A stretch of 64,000 bases of DNA from Catenulispora sp. EB89 (GTDB lineage: Bacteria; Actinomycetota; Actinomycetes; Streptomycetales; Catenulisporaceae). Where the stretch lies: NCBI RefSeq assembly GCF_041261445.1, contig NZ_JBGCCU010000020.1, forward strand, positions 124,001 to 188,000, read 5' to 3'. The position numbers were made by a program, and so were the translations under genes. The notes under the pieces were generated by a model, which searched no databases, was not told the origin of the DNA, and saw nothing but the letters and a program-made list of their open reading frames with translations. Positions 50,370-60,365 of this stretch are shown here, piece by piece (within the stretch, counting starts at the first letter, position 1; every line of letters begins with the position of its first letter).

Positions 50370-50486
50370 GCGGATCGGATTCGCGCCGTGAGGCCGGACC
50401 GGATCGGCGCCACGCGGCCGGACGGGATCGCGCCGACCGCCGACCGCCGGACCGGATTCCGCCTGGCCGCCGGAGCGGATTCCGCC
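50370..50486. repeat. Five imperfect direct repeats in a divergent promoter region
   Basis: Copies of GCCGGANCGGATNNCGCC begin at 50370, 50393, 50417, 50446 and 50469, 23-29 bp apart, between the phosphatase and corA promoters. They could be a multi-site operator or simple low-complexity expansion. Confidence 0.5.
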
Positions 50487-50504
50487 GCGCCGCCCGGCCT
50501 GCGG

Positions 50505-50510
50505 GATAAT
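50505..50510 (+). promoter_or_regulatory. Leaderless -10 box GATAAT of the CorA gene
   Basis: Seven nt before ATG 50518; five of six bases match TATAAT. Confidence 0.55.
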
Positions 50511-50517
50511 CGCCCGC

Positions 50518-51498
50518 ATGATCGTCGACTGTGCCACCTACCAGAACGGCCGCCGCGTGGCCGCGCCCGAGGACCTCTCGGACGCGCTGGAACAGGCCAG
50601 GAGCTGCGGGGATCCCGGGGCGTTCCTGTGGCTGGGGCTGTTCGAGCCGGAGCCGGACGAGTTCGACCTGGTGGCGCGCGAGTTCGGACTGCATCCGCTG
50701 GCCGTGGAGGACGCGGTCAGCGCGCACCAGCGGCCCAAGCTGGAGCACTACAAGGGCTCGACGTTCCTGGTGTTCAAGACGCTGCTGGAGTCCGATCCGC
50801 ACCATCCGCTGCAGCTCGGCGAGATCTCGGTGTTCCTCGGCGAGAACTTCATCGTCACCGTCCGGCACGGCGCGGCCAACCCGCTGTCGGGGGTGCGGCA
50901 CCGGGTCGAGGCCGAGCCGGAGCTGCTGCAGCTCGGGCCCAGCGCGGTGCTGTACGCGGTCGCGGACCTGATCGTCGACTCCTACAGCGGCTACGCGCAG
51001 CTGATGCAGGACTCGATCGACGAGCTGGAGACCGAGGTCTTCTCCCCCGTCCGCGGCGACTACGGCGGCCCGATCTACGCGCTCAAGCGCAACGCGATCG
51101 TGTTCGCGCGCGCCGTGCTGCCGCTGGTGATGCCGACGAAGGCGCTGGTCGCCGGGGAGGAGGACTGGATCGCGAAGGAGACCCAGCCGTACTTCCGGGA
51201 CGTCGCCGACCACGTGCTGCGCGCCACGGACGGCGCGCGGGAGTGGAACGAGCTGCTGGACCACATGCTGGAGGCGGACCGGTCGCGGGTGTCGGTGCAG
51301 CAGAACGACGACATGCGGCGGATCTCCGCGTGGGCGGCGATTCTGGCGGTGCCGACGGCGATCGCCGGGATCTACGGGATGAACTTCGACGACATGCCGG
51401 AGCTGCACTACCACTACTCGTACTACGTGGTGCTGGGGATCATGGCCACGGCGTGCGTGGTGCTGTACGTGCTGTTGAAGCGGGCGAAGTGGCTGTGA
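50518..51498 (+). CDS. corA: CorA-family Mg2+/Co2+ channel
   Basis: Pentameric divalent-cation channel, 326 aa. Cytoplasmic funnel domain (about 1-265; FGLHPLAVEDAVSAHQRPKL, VFLGENFIVTVRHG) and two C-terminal helices with the selectivity motif YGMNFDDMPEL after the first. Ends in the basic LLKRAKWL. ATG 50518 is leaderless. Its TGA overlaps the next gene's GTG by 3 bp, giving a two-gene operon with the methyltransferase. The DMPEL loop rather than MPEL-preceded variants is usual for the family. Confidence 0.95.
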   Translation: MIVDCATYQNGRRVAAPEDLSDALEQARSCGDPGAFLWLGLFEPEPDEFDLVAREFGLHPLAVEDAVSAHQRPKLEHYKGSTFLVFKTLLESDPHHPLQLGEISVFLGENFIVTVRHGAANPLSGVRHRVEAEPELLQLGPSAVLYAVADLIVDSYSGYAQLMQDSIDELETEVFSPVRGDYGGPIYALKRNAIVFARAVLPLVMPTKALVAGEEDWIAKETQPYFRDVADHVLRATDGAREWNELLDHMLEADRSRVSVQQNDDMRRISAWAAILAVPTAIAGIYGMNFDDMPELHYHYSYYVVLGIMATACVVLYVLLKRAKWL

Positions 51499-52706
51499 GC
51501 GAGGTGCCGGTGCCGCCCGGCGAGCTGGAGCTGACGCGGTTCCCGGAGGACGCGCGGGAGCGGCTGCGGGCTTGGGACGCGGCGGACGAGTACCTGCTGC
51601 GGCACCTCGACGACGGATCGGAGCGCGCGGGCCTGCTCGGCCGGGTCGTGGTGCTCGGCGACCGGTGGGGCGCGCTCACCACGTCGCTGGCGCTGACCGG
51701 GGCGCACGTGACGCAGATCTCTGATTCGTTCCTCGGGCAGCAGGCCACGGCCGCGAACCTGGCGCGCAACGGGCATTCGCTGCCGGAGGTGGTGCTGGCT
51801 TCGAGCGCGGAGGATTTCGGCGCGGAGTTCGGCGCGGGGGACGGCGCGGAGGTCCCGGCGCCGATCGACGTGCTGCTGGTGCGGGTGCCGAAGTCGTTGG
51901 CGCTGCTGGAGGACCAGCTGTGGCGGTTGCGGCCGTTCGTCGGGCCGGGGACGCGGATCGTGGGCACCGGGATGGTCGCCGAGATCCATACGTCGACGCT
52001 TCAGGCTTTTGAACGGATTCTGGGGCCGACGCGAACGTCTTTGGCGGTGCGCAAGGCGCGGCTGATCTTCTGCGAGCCGGATCCGGCGTTGCCGCGCGGA
52101 GAGAACCCTTGGCCGCTGACGTATCAGCTTCCTGATGGCATCGGGGTCGCGAGCGGGCGTTCCGTGGTGAACTACCCGGGGACGTTCTCGGCCGACCATC
52201 TGGACATCGGGACACGGTTGTTCCTCCAGCATCTGCCGAACCGGTCCGATGCAGGCCGGTCCGATGCGGCGCGGATCGTGGATCTGGGGTGTGGCAACGG
52301 GGTCGTGGGATTGGCGGCGGCGCTGGCGAGCCCGAAAGCGAGCGTGACGTTCGTCGACGAGTCGTACCAGGCGTTGGCTTCGGCGCGCGCCACGTTCGAG
52401 GCATCGTTCCCGCCGGGCACGCACGAGGCGGAGTTCCGGGCCGGCGACGGGATGGACGGCTTCGAGCCGGACAGCGTGGATCTGGTGCTGAACAACCCGC
52501 CGTTCCACAGCCACCAGGCCACGACCGATGCGACCGCGTGGCGGATGTTCACCGGATCGCGGGCGGCGCTGCGGCGCGGCGGGGAGCTGTGGGTGGTGGG
52601 CAACCGGCACCTGGGCTACCACCTGAAACTGAAGCGGTTGTTCGGGAACTGCGAGGTCGTGGGGAGCAATCCGAAGTTCGTGGTGCTGCGGGCCGTGCGT
52701 CGGTGA
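51495..52706 (+). CDS. RlmG/RsmC-like class I methyltransferase
   Basis: 403 aa, two tandem Rossmann-type halves as in 23S/16S rRNA guanine-N2 methyltransferases. The N-terminal half is a non-catalytic duplicate; the C-terminal half has the SAM motif IVDLGCGNGVVGLAAAL and the base-flipping NPPF in LVLNNPPFHSH, then WRMFTGSRAALRRGGELWVV and GNRHLGYH. Closest to RlmG (m2G1835 of 23S rRNA). GTG 51495 overlaps the corA stop. The rRNA target is inferred from the family. Confidence 0.88.
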   Translation: MSEVPVPPGELELTRFPEDARERLRAWDAADEYLLRHLDDGSERAGLLGRVVVLGDRWGALTTSLALTGAHVTQISDSFLGQQATAANLARNGHSLPEVVLASSAEDFGAEFGAGDGAEVPAPIDVLLVRVPKSLALLEDQLWRLRPFVGPGTRIVGTGMVAEIHTSTLQAFERILGPTRTSLAVRKARLIFCEPDPALPRGENPWPLTYQLPDGIGVASGRSVVNYPGTFSADHLDIGTRLFLQHLPNRSDAGRSDAARIVDLGCGNGVVGLAAALASPKASVTFVDESYQALASARATFEASFPPGTHEAEFRAGDGMDGFEPDSVDLVLNNPPFHSHQATTDATAWRMFTGSRAALRRGGELWVVGNRHLGYHLKLKRLFGNCEVVGSNPKFVVLRAVRR

Positions 52707-52740
52707 GCAGGCTCCCCAGTCGACCTCAGTCCACCAACAC

Positions 52741-53544
52741 TCAATCCACCAACACCGCCTGCTCGGCCTCGGCGATGATCTCCTCCGGCGTCGGCGGCTT
52801 GAGCAGCAGCTCCGCGATCCGCGCCTGCCCCGGGTCGCCGGCCGCCTCGATCGCGGCCACCGACTCGCGCACGTCGTAGCGGGTGGTGCGCAGCTGCACG
52901 TCGGGGCCGAGGAGCGCCCAGTAGGCCAGGCCCGGCTCGTCGCGGTGGTACGGCAGGCCGACGCTGCCGGGGTTGATGCTGCGGCGGGTGCCGACGAAGC
53001 GGTCGAACTGCAGGTGGGTGTGCCCGGTGACCAGCACGTCCTCCTCGATGCCGGCGGTCATCTCGGCGAAGCGCTCGGCCGGGGTGCCGGGGGTCACGGC
53101 CTCGTTGTCGCTGCGCGGGGAACCGTGGCAGAAGCGCACCGGGCCCAGGCCGCGGACATCCACGACCACGCTGAACGGGAACGAGCCGACGAACGCCAGC
53201 GATCCGGTGCCGTGCCGGGCCGGGACCCACTCCTGGCGCGGGTTGGCCGGGGTGTAGGCGCCGGTGGCGATCTGCCGGACGTAGCGCTCGCTGTTGCCGC
53301 GCACGCAGACCGCCCGGCGGCCCAGGCTCTTGACGATCGCGACCGCGCCGTCGGGGTCGACGCCCCAGGTCAGGTCGCCGTTGAAGACCACCAGATCGGC
53401 GGCGGCGACATCGGGCTCGGCGAGCACCGCGCGCAGCGCGGGGAGGTTGGCGTGCACGTCGGACAGCACCGCCACCCGCTCCACCGGCCCGTACCGCTTG
53501 GCCTGGCCCTCCCACGACGCGGGACCGTAGAACTCGAGGGACAT
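52741..53544 (-). CDS. Calcineurin-like metallophosphoesterase
   Basis: 267 aa from ATG 53544, preceded by GGGGAGG at 6 nt. Motifs VAVLSDVHANLPAL, VVFNGDLTWG, VCVRGNSER, FCHGSPRS and VTGHTHLQFDRFV are all present, so two-metal phosphodiesterase/phosphatase activity is expected. Substrate unknown. A -10 box TAGGCT (53589-53594, minus strand) predicts a 38-nt leader, so it has its own promoter within the end of the HAD gene. Confidence 0.9.
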   Translation of the reverse strand: MSLEFYGPASWEGQAKRYGPVERVAVLSDVHANLPALRAVLAEPDVAAADLVVFNGDLTWGVDPDGAVAIVKSLGRRAVCVRGNSERYVRQIATGAYTPANPRQEWVPARHGTGSLAFVGSFPFSVVVDVRGLGPVRFCHGSPRSDNEAVTPGTPAERFAEMTAGIEEDVLVTGHTHLQFDRFVGTRRSINPGSVGLPYHRDEPGLAYWALLGPDVQLRTTRYDVRESVAAIEAAGDPGQARIAELLLKPPTPEEIIAEAEQAVLVD

Positions 53545-53591
53545 CTTGGTCCTCCCCGGGACGGCGAATCGGCTGTTTCCGGGATTCAAGC

Positions 53592-54368
53592 CTAATCGCG
53601 GTCCTGATGGTGGGCGAGAAGTGACCGAGCACTGAGACCGGGGGCGTCGATCACGCTGATCAGCTCGGTGAAGGAGGCGATCTCCGGGCCCGGCCAGTCG
53701 TCCTCGCGGTCGTGCGCGCTGTTGCCGTGCCAGTCCGCGGCCCGCAGCATCACCGGCGTCATGCCGACGGCGGCGGCGCCGGTGAGCTCGCGCGAGCCGC
53801 CGTCACCGACGTAGAGGCAGTCGGCGGGAGCCACGCCGAGGCGGTCGCAGACCAGGTGGAAGAAGGCCGGGTTCGGCTTCTTCAGGCCCTCGTCGCAGGA
53901 GAACACGGCGGTGTCGAAGTAGCCGGCGACGGCCAGGCGCGGCCACGCGACCGGCAGCTCCGGGGTGCAGTCGCTGAGCAGGCCGAGGCGGTAGCCGCGG
54001 GTCTTGAGGACGCGCAGGGCCTCGGGCGCGTCGTCACGGAAGACGAACAGCCCGTTCTGGGCCCTCACCCGGGCCTCGCACGCCTCGGCGAGAGCGCTGT
54101 CGGACGGCTCGATCCCGCAGCGCCGGGCCAGGGCGCGGAAGGTCTCCGACAGGTCGCCGAGAGCTCCGGTGGCGCGTTCGACGAAGGAGTCGGACAGCGT
54201 CTCGCGCCACTGCTCCACGGGGAGCCCGAGCGGTGCGGCGCTGGCCGCCGCGGCCTGGAACCAAACCTCGTCGGAGGCGCTGTGGGTGAGCGTGCCGAAG
54301 AAGTCGATGACGACCGCGGCGAAAGGGGGTGGCGAGGTGGGCTCCATCGCCGCAGGCTTTGTCTCCAT
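53592..54368 (-). CDS. HAD-superfamily hydrolase (haloacid-dehalogenase-like motif I)
   Basis: 258 aa. Motif I reads VVIDFFGTLT: the nucleophile Asp is present, but the second Asp (acid/base in phosphatases) is Phe, as in L-2-haloacid dehalogenases, so it may not be a phosphatase. Motif II LLSDCTPE, motif III LKKPNPAFF, motif IV LYVGDGGSRELTGA. ATG 54368 is set by a leaderless -10 box TAGATT (54375-54380, minus strand) with 6 nt between. Confidence 0.88.
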   Translation of the reverse strand: METKPAAMEPTSPPPFAAVVIDFFGTLTHSASDEVWFQAAAASAAPLGLPVEQWRETLSDSFVERATGALGDLSETFRALARRCGIEPSDSALAEACEARVRAQNGLFVFRDDAPEALRVLKTRGYRLGLLSDCTPELPVAWPRLAVAGYFDTAVFSCDEGLKKPNPAFFHLVCDRLGVAPADCLYVGDGGSRELTGAAAVGMTPVMLRAADWHGNSAHDREDDWPGPEIASFTELISVIDAPGLSARSLLAHHQDRD

Positions 54369-54374
54369 CACCAC

Positions 54375-54380
54375 AATCTA
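54375..54380 (-). promoter_or_regulatory. Leaderless -10 box TAGATT
   Basis: Six nt before the HAD-hydrolase ATG on the minus strand; the intervening bases are GTGGTG, so GTG starts are also possible. Confidence 0.55.
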
Positions 54381-54430
54381 GGCCCGGCGCAGGAGGCCTG
54401 GCGCGGGAGGCCGGAGCAGAACGACCCGGG

Positions 54431-55348
54431 CTAAGAAGCGGTGGCGTGGCCGGTGGGCTCTGCCGCCGGCGATCGCGTCGCGGCCCAGCTGGCGAGCAGT
54501 TTGAGCCGGTCTTCGGACGCGCTGCCGGGTTCGGCGGTGTAGGTGATCAGGGTGTGCACGGCCTGGCGGGACAGCGACAGCGGCAGGTCCAGGGACTGGA
54601 AGGTCAGTTCCAGGTGGCCGACGTCGGGGTGCTGGAGCTGCTTGACGCCGTCGTGCCGGATCAGGACGTCGTGCGCGGCCCACAGGCCGCGGAACTCGGG
54701 GCTGAGGGTGCACAGCTCACCGACGAGTTCGCGCAGCGCCCGGTCGTGCGGCTCGCGCCCGGCCTCGGCGCGCAGCAGGGCGGCGGTGGCGTCGCCGGCG
54801 GCGTCCCAGTCGACGAAGAAGTCGCGCGCGCCGGGGTCGAGGAAGATGAAGCGGGCGATGTTGGGGCGGCCGCGACGGTCGACGGTGGCGCTGTCGTACA
54901 TCGGCGCGTGCAGGGCTCCGGCCAGGGGGTTGCCGGCGACGACGTCCGTGCGGCCGTTGCGGACGAACGCCGAGGACATCGTCATGGCGTCGAGCAGCCA
55001 CTGGACGCGGGGCGGGACCTCGACGTCGCGGCGGCGCGACGGCGTGCGGCGCTTCGGCCGCGACGACCGGGCCAGGTCGAACAGGTGGGTGCGTTCGTCG
55101 TCGTCCAGCCGCAGGGCGCGCGCGACCGCGTCCAGGACGTCTTCGGACACGCCGCCGATGTGCCCCTTCTCCAGCCGCGTGTACCACTCCGTGCTCACTC
55201 CGGCCAGGACGGCGACCTCCTCGCGCCGCAGCCCGGCGACCCGGCGCCGGGTGCCGGCCGGCAGCCCGGCCTGCGCCGGGGTGATCTTGGCGCGCCGGCT
55301 GGCGAGGAAGTCCCGGATCTCGCCGCGGTTTCCTGGCTGCTGGTCCAT
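54431..55348 (-). CDS. XRE-family regulator with MmyB-like ligand domain
   Basis: 305 aa. XRE helix-turn-helix about 10-80 (AGLRREEVAVLAGVSTEWYT, LEKGHIGGVSEDVLDAVARA). C-terminal MmyB-like domain about 105-290 with PRVQWLLDAMTMSSAFVRNG and NIARFIFLDPGARDFFVDW. ATG 55348 is leaderless (TACCGT 7 nt upstream). Divergent from an aldo/keto reductase, a pairing very common in actinomycetes; the inverted repeat at 55380-55403 is the likely operator. Some MmyB proteins bind fatty acids; ligand here unknown. Confidence 0.9.
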   Translation of the reverse strand: MDQQPGNRGEIRDFLASRRAKITPAQAGLPAGTRRRVAGLRREEVAVLAGVSTEWYTRLEKGHIGGVSEDVLDAVARALRLDDDERTHLFDLARSSRPKRRTPSRRRDVEVPPRVQWLLDAMTMSSAFVRNGRTDVVAGNPLAGALHAPMYDSATVDRRGRPNIARFIFLDPGARDFFVDWDAAGDATAALLRAEAGREPHDRALRELVGELCTLSPEFRGLWAAHDVLIRHDGVKQLQHPDVGHLELTFQSLDLPLSLSRQAVHTLITYTAEPGSASEDRLKLLASWAATRSPAAEPTGHATAS

Positions 55349-55355
55349 GGCATTC

Positions 55356-55361
55356 ACGGTA
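55356..55361 (-). promoter_or_regulatory. Leaderless -10 box TACCGT of the MmyB-like gene
   Basis: Seven nt before ATG 55348 on the minus strand. Confidence 0.6.
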
Positions 55362-55379
55362 GCCGCTGGTCACGGCGCG

Positions 55380-55403
55380 AGGGGGGTTGAGCTCGTACCC
55401 CCT
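55380..55403. promoter_or_regulatory. Inverted repeat between MmyB-like regulator and aldo/keto reductase
   Basis: AGGGGGGTT and GTACCCCCT form an inverted repeat (arms AGGGGG(G)T / ACCCCCT) immediately followed by TATAAA. It lies in the only shared control region, so it is the best operator candidate. Confidence 0.6.
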
Positions 55404-55479
55404 ATAAAGGCGACCTTCTCCGGTGGCGGCGATCAGGGTCTGCTGGAGATCGAACGTAGAACCAATGGAGGTAGGAGAC

Positions 55480-56433
55480 ATGACGAGCAAGACGCTGACC
55501 GCGCCGGCCGCGGCGCTGGGCACCTGGGCCTGGGGAGACAGCGGCGAGGCGGGCGACGGCTACTTCGGCAGCCGGCTGACCGCGTCCGGCCTGCGCGAGG
55601 TCGTCGACAAGGCGCAATCGAACGGGTTCACCCTGTGGGACACCGCGGCCGTCTACGGCATGGGGCACTCGGAGACGGTCCTGGCTCAGGCGCTGAAGGG
55701 CTACGACCGCAGCGAGTACCAGCTGTCGACGAAGTTCACCCCGCAGATCGCCGGGGACGGCGACGATCCGGTCGCGGACATGCTGGAGCAGAGCCTGGAC
55801 CGGCTGGGCACGGACTACGTGGATCTGTACTGGATCCACAACCCCGCCGATGTGGCACGGTGGACACCGCTGCTGATTCCGTTGCTGCGCAGCGGCAGGA
55901 TCAGGCATGTCGGCGTCTCGAACCACAACCTGAAGGAGATCGCTCTCGCCGATCAGATCCTCGGCGAGGCCGGCTTCCGTGTCGAGGCGGTCCAGAACCA
56001 CTTCAGCCTTCTGTACCGGAGCTCCGAGCGTGCGGGCATTCTTGAGCACTGCCGCGAGCACGACGTGTGGTTCTTTGCCTACATGGTCCTCGAACAAGGG
56101 GCGCTGACCGGCAGGTACAGCGCGTCCCGTCCGCTGCCGGAGGGCAGCAGCCGGGCGGCCGTGTACAACGGCATCCTGCCCCAGCTCCAGGCCCTGACGG
56201 ACCGGATGGGAGCGATCGGCGAAGGTCGGGGCGCGTCCGCCGCCGACGTCGCCACCGCCTGGGCCATCGCCAAGGGGAGCACCCCGATCATCGGGGTCAC
56301 GAAGGCGGATCACCTCGACGGGCTGGTCCGTGCTCAGGGCCTCGCGCTCGCCGCCGAGGAGATCGCGGAGTTGGAGGCGCTGGCGGACGCCACTGACGTC
56401 GACACGCGCGGGAGTTGGGAGCACGACATGTAG
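55480..56433 (+). CDS. Aldo/keto reductase
   Basis: NADPH-dependent reductase, 317 aa, TIM barrel. Catalytic tetrad visible: Asp and Tyr in LWDTAAVYGMGHSE, Lys in LSTKFTPQ and His in LYWIHNPAD. GVSNHNL, AVQNHFSLL and the cofactor segment IIGVTKADHL complete the fold. ATG 55480 has GGAGG upstream; longer reading from 55423 lacks a ribosome site. Likely target of the divergent MmyB-like regulator. Substrate unknown; carbonyl detoxification is plausible. Confidence 0.9.
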   Translation: MTSKTLTAPAAALGTWAWGDSGEAGDGYFGSRLTASGLREVVDKAQSNGFTLWDTAAVYGMGHSETVLAQALKGYDRSEYQLSTKFTPQIAGDGDDPVADMLEQSLDRLGTDYVDLYWIHNPADVARWTPLLIPLLRSGRIRHVGVSNHNLKEIALADQILGEAGFRVEAVQNHFSLLYRSSERAGILEHCREHDVWFFAYMVLEQGALTGRYSASRPLPEGSSRAAVYNGILPQLQALTDRMGAIGEGRGASAADVATAWAIAKGSTPIIGVTKADHLDGLVRAQGLALAAEEIAELEALADATDVDTRGSWEHDM

Positions 56434-56657
56434 CGGCAGCCGTCTAGCAGCAGCCGTCAAGCAGTAGCCGTCGGCGGACCGGCTACCGCGGCGCTGCACC
56501 GGCCCGTAGCAAGCGCGCGGCGAGCCCGTGCTGGGCCCCGGCGAGCGTGCGCGAAGCTGGCGCTGGGCCCGTGCTGGGCCGGCGCTGGGCCCCGGCGAGC
56601 GTGCGCCAAGCTGGCGCTGGGCGCTGGGCCCGCGCCGCGCTCCCGCCGAGCCGGCGC
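56434..56657. repeat. GC-rich intergenic region with tandem and direct repeats
   Basis: Between convergent genes. Three CAGCCGTC-type units (56435-56475) are followed by two 39-bp copies of a GCTGGGCCCCGGCGAGC-led unit (56530-56568 and 56584-56622, one mismatch, 54-bp period). No conserved ORF; may contribute to termination. Confidence 0.55.
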
Positions 56658-57278
56658 CTAGAAAGGCCGCTGCGGCCAGGGCGCGTCGGCCGGCCGCAGG
56701 TCGTCCAGGGCGTTCGTGGTGATCGCGGTGGTCAGCGCCAGCACGCCGGCCACAGTAAGCGGGTTGTGCAGCTCCCCGGCCAGGATCAGCTTGGTCACCT
56801 CGGAGCGGTCGGCCCACACGACGGCCATGTCGGCCTCCTCGTGCTCGCGCGCGAACTGCTCGCCGTCGGCCTCGCGCACGCCGCGCGCCAGGTAGACGCG
56901 GATCGCCTCGTCCGAGCCGCCGGGGGTGGTGAACAGGTCGACCAGCACGCGCCAGTCCTCGGCCTGCTGGTGCGTCTCCTCGTACAGCTCGCGCTGCGCC
57001 GCCTCCAGCGGGTTCTCGCCGGGGTGGTCCAGCAGCCCGGCGGGCAGCTCCCACAGCCGCCAGCCGACCGGGTGCCGGTACTGGCGCACCAGCAGCACGC
57101 GGTCCGCCTCGTCCAGCGCCACGACGCCGACCGCGCCGGGGTGCACGACGTAGTCGCGCTCGGCGACCTTGCCGTCCACCATCTCCACGGTGTCGGTCCG
57201 GATGGAGATCACATGCCCCCGGAACTTCTCCTCGGAGGCCAGGACCGGCCACTTCTCCGGTTCGTCGCGGATCTCCAT
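56658..57278 (-). CDS. NUDIX hydrolase (ADP-ribose pyrophosphatase-like)
   Basis: 206 aa. NUDIX box intact, beginning GLLDHPGENP and ending REL-YEET-HQ (G x5 E x7 REUxEExGU pattern). The N-terminal region (FRGHVISIRTDTVEM, DYVVHPGAVGVVALD) matches ADP-ribose pyrophosphatases. ATG 57278 has AGGAG at 4 nt; ATG 57323 in frame would add 15 residues, and TAGGCT (57335-57340, minus strand) is the -10. Conserved next to pyrG in actinomycetes, as here. Confidence 0.9.
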   Translation of the reverse strand: MEIRDEPEKWPVLASEEKFRGHVISIRTDTVEMVDGKVAERDYVVHPGAVGVVALDEADRVLLVRQYRHPVGWRLWELPAGLLDHPGENPLEAAQRELYEETHQQAEDWRVLVDLFTTPGGSDEAIRVYLARGVREADGEQFAREHEEADMAVVWADRSEVTKLILAGELHNPLTVAGVLALTTAITTNALDDLRPADAPWPQRPF

Positions 57279-57426
57279 CACGCTCCTGGGGCTGTGTGTG
57301 TCGCGGATTCGATGAGTGGACATCGATGATCGCCAGCCTATCGCGACGGCCCGTTCGGGGGCGGCGGGGACGACGAACGCCCCGGCGCGAACGCCGGGGC
57401 GCGGTGTCGTGCTCCCTGCCCGCGCC

Positions 57427-59357
<1,931 letters not shown>

Positions 59358-60365
59358 TCATGATCGGTTTGCCGCATACGCGGCGAGCACCGCGGACAGT
59401 TCTTCCTCAGGGCTCGGCCACAGCGCGTCCCAGTCGGGCTTGGGCGGCGCCGGGGACGCGGAGGTGTCCAGGAGGGCCCGGGACAGCGCCTCGGGGTCCC
59501 CGGGCCGGATCAGCGGCAGAAAACCCGCGGTGACCTCCGCGACGCCGCCGACGTCGGTCGCGATCACCCTCGGCACGCCGGCCCGCAGCGCCTCCTGCAA
59601 CGCCAGCGGCCGGGCCTCCCAGGTGCTGCACATCACGAACATGTCGGCGGCCCGCAACAAATCGGCGATATCGGCGCGGTGGCCGAGCAGCGCGACCGGG
59701 AGCTCGTGCGCGTCGATGATGGACTGGAGCACGGAGCGCTGCCGCCCCTCGCCCGCGATGGCGACCGGCGGTACGCCCGCGGCGCCGAATCGCTCCCGGA
59801 TTATTATCAATGCTTTGAGAAGGGTGTCATAGTCCTTCTGCGGGGCCAGCCGGCCGACGGCCAGGACCAGGCGGCGCTCGTCGTCGGCGGCCAGGCCGAG
59901 TTCGCGGCGGAGCGCGCCGCGCACCTCCGGCGTGGGCAGCGTCGGCGCGGGCAGGGCGGGGGCCACGACCGGGCCGAAGGAGGCGTTCTTCGCGCCGTCC
60001 CTGGTCGCGGTGGCGACCAGGTCGTGCGAGGCGGCCAGGACGGCGTCGGCGCGTTGCGCGATCAGCCGCAGCAGCATCTCCCCGGCGCGGTTGGAAGGCG
60101 CGTTGTGCAGGGTCACCACGGTGCGCTTGCGGGTCGCCAGACACGCCGCGGCGCCGGCGCGCAGGCCGTGCGCGTGGACCACGTCGGCCTGCGCCTGGCG
60201 GGCCGCGTGCCGGATCGCGGGTATCGCGCCGGTGCCGGTGGCGACCAGGGTGCGGACGTCGTGGCCGACCTCGCGCAGGGCCCGGGTGAGGCTGTCGACG
60301 TGGACGCCGATGCCGCCGGTGCTCTCGGGGCGGACCAGCAGGATCCGCAGGGCGTGCGTGCTCAT
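59358..60365 (-). CDS. GT4-family glycosyltransferase
   Basis: 335 aa, GT-B fold. N-terminal LLVRPESTGGIGVHVDSLTR, acceptor-side HAHGLRAGAA, C-terminal donor site AVGRLAPQKDYDTLLKAL and the retaining-enzyme E-x7-E in STWEARPLALQEALRAG. ATG 60365 overlaps the murJ stop by 4 bp, so it is coupled to the cell-wall operon. Sugar donor and acceptor unknown; a lipid-linked or envelope glycan is inferred from context. Confidence 0.92.
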   Translation of the reverse strand: MSTHALRILLVRPESTGGIGVHVDSLTRALREVGHDVRTLVATGTGAIPAIRHAARQAQADVVHAHGLRAGAAACLATRKRTVVTLHNAPSNRAGEMLLRLIAQRADAVLAASHDLVATATRDGAKNASFGPVVAPALPAPTLPTPEVRGALRRELGLAADDERRLVLAVGRLAPQKDYDTLLKALIIIRERFGAAGVPPVAIAGEGRQRSVLQSIIDAHELPVALLGHRADIADLLRAADMFVMCSTWEARPLALQEALRAGVPRVIATDVGGVAEVTAGFLPLIRPGDPEALSRALLDTSASPAPPKPDWDALWPSPEEELSAVLAAYAANRS

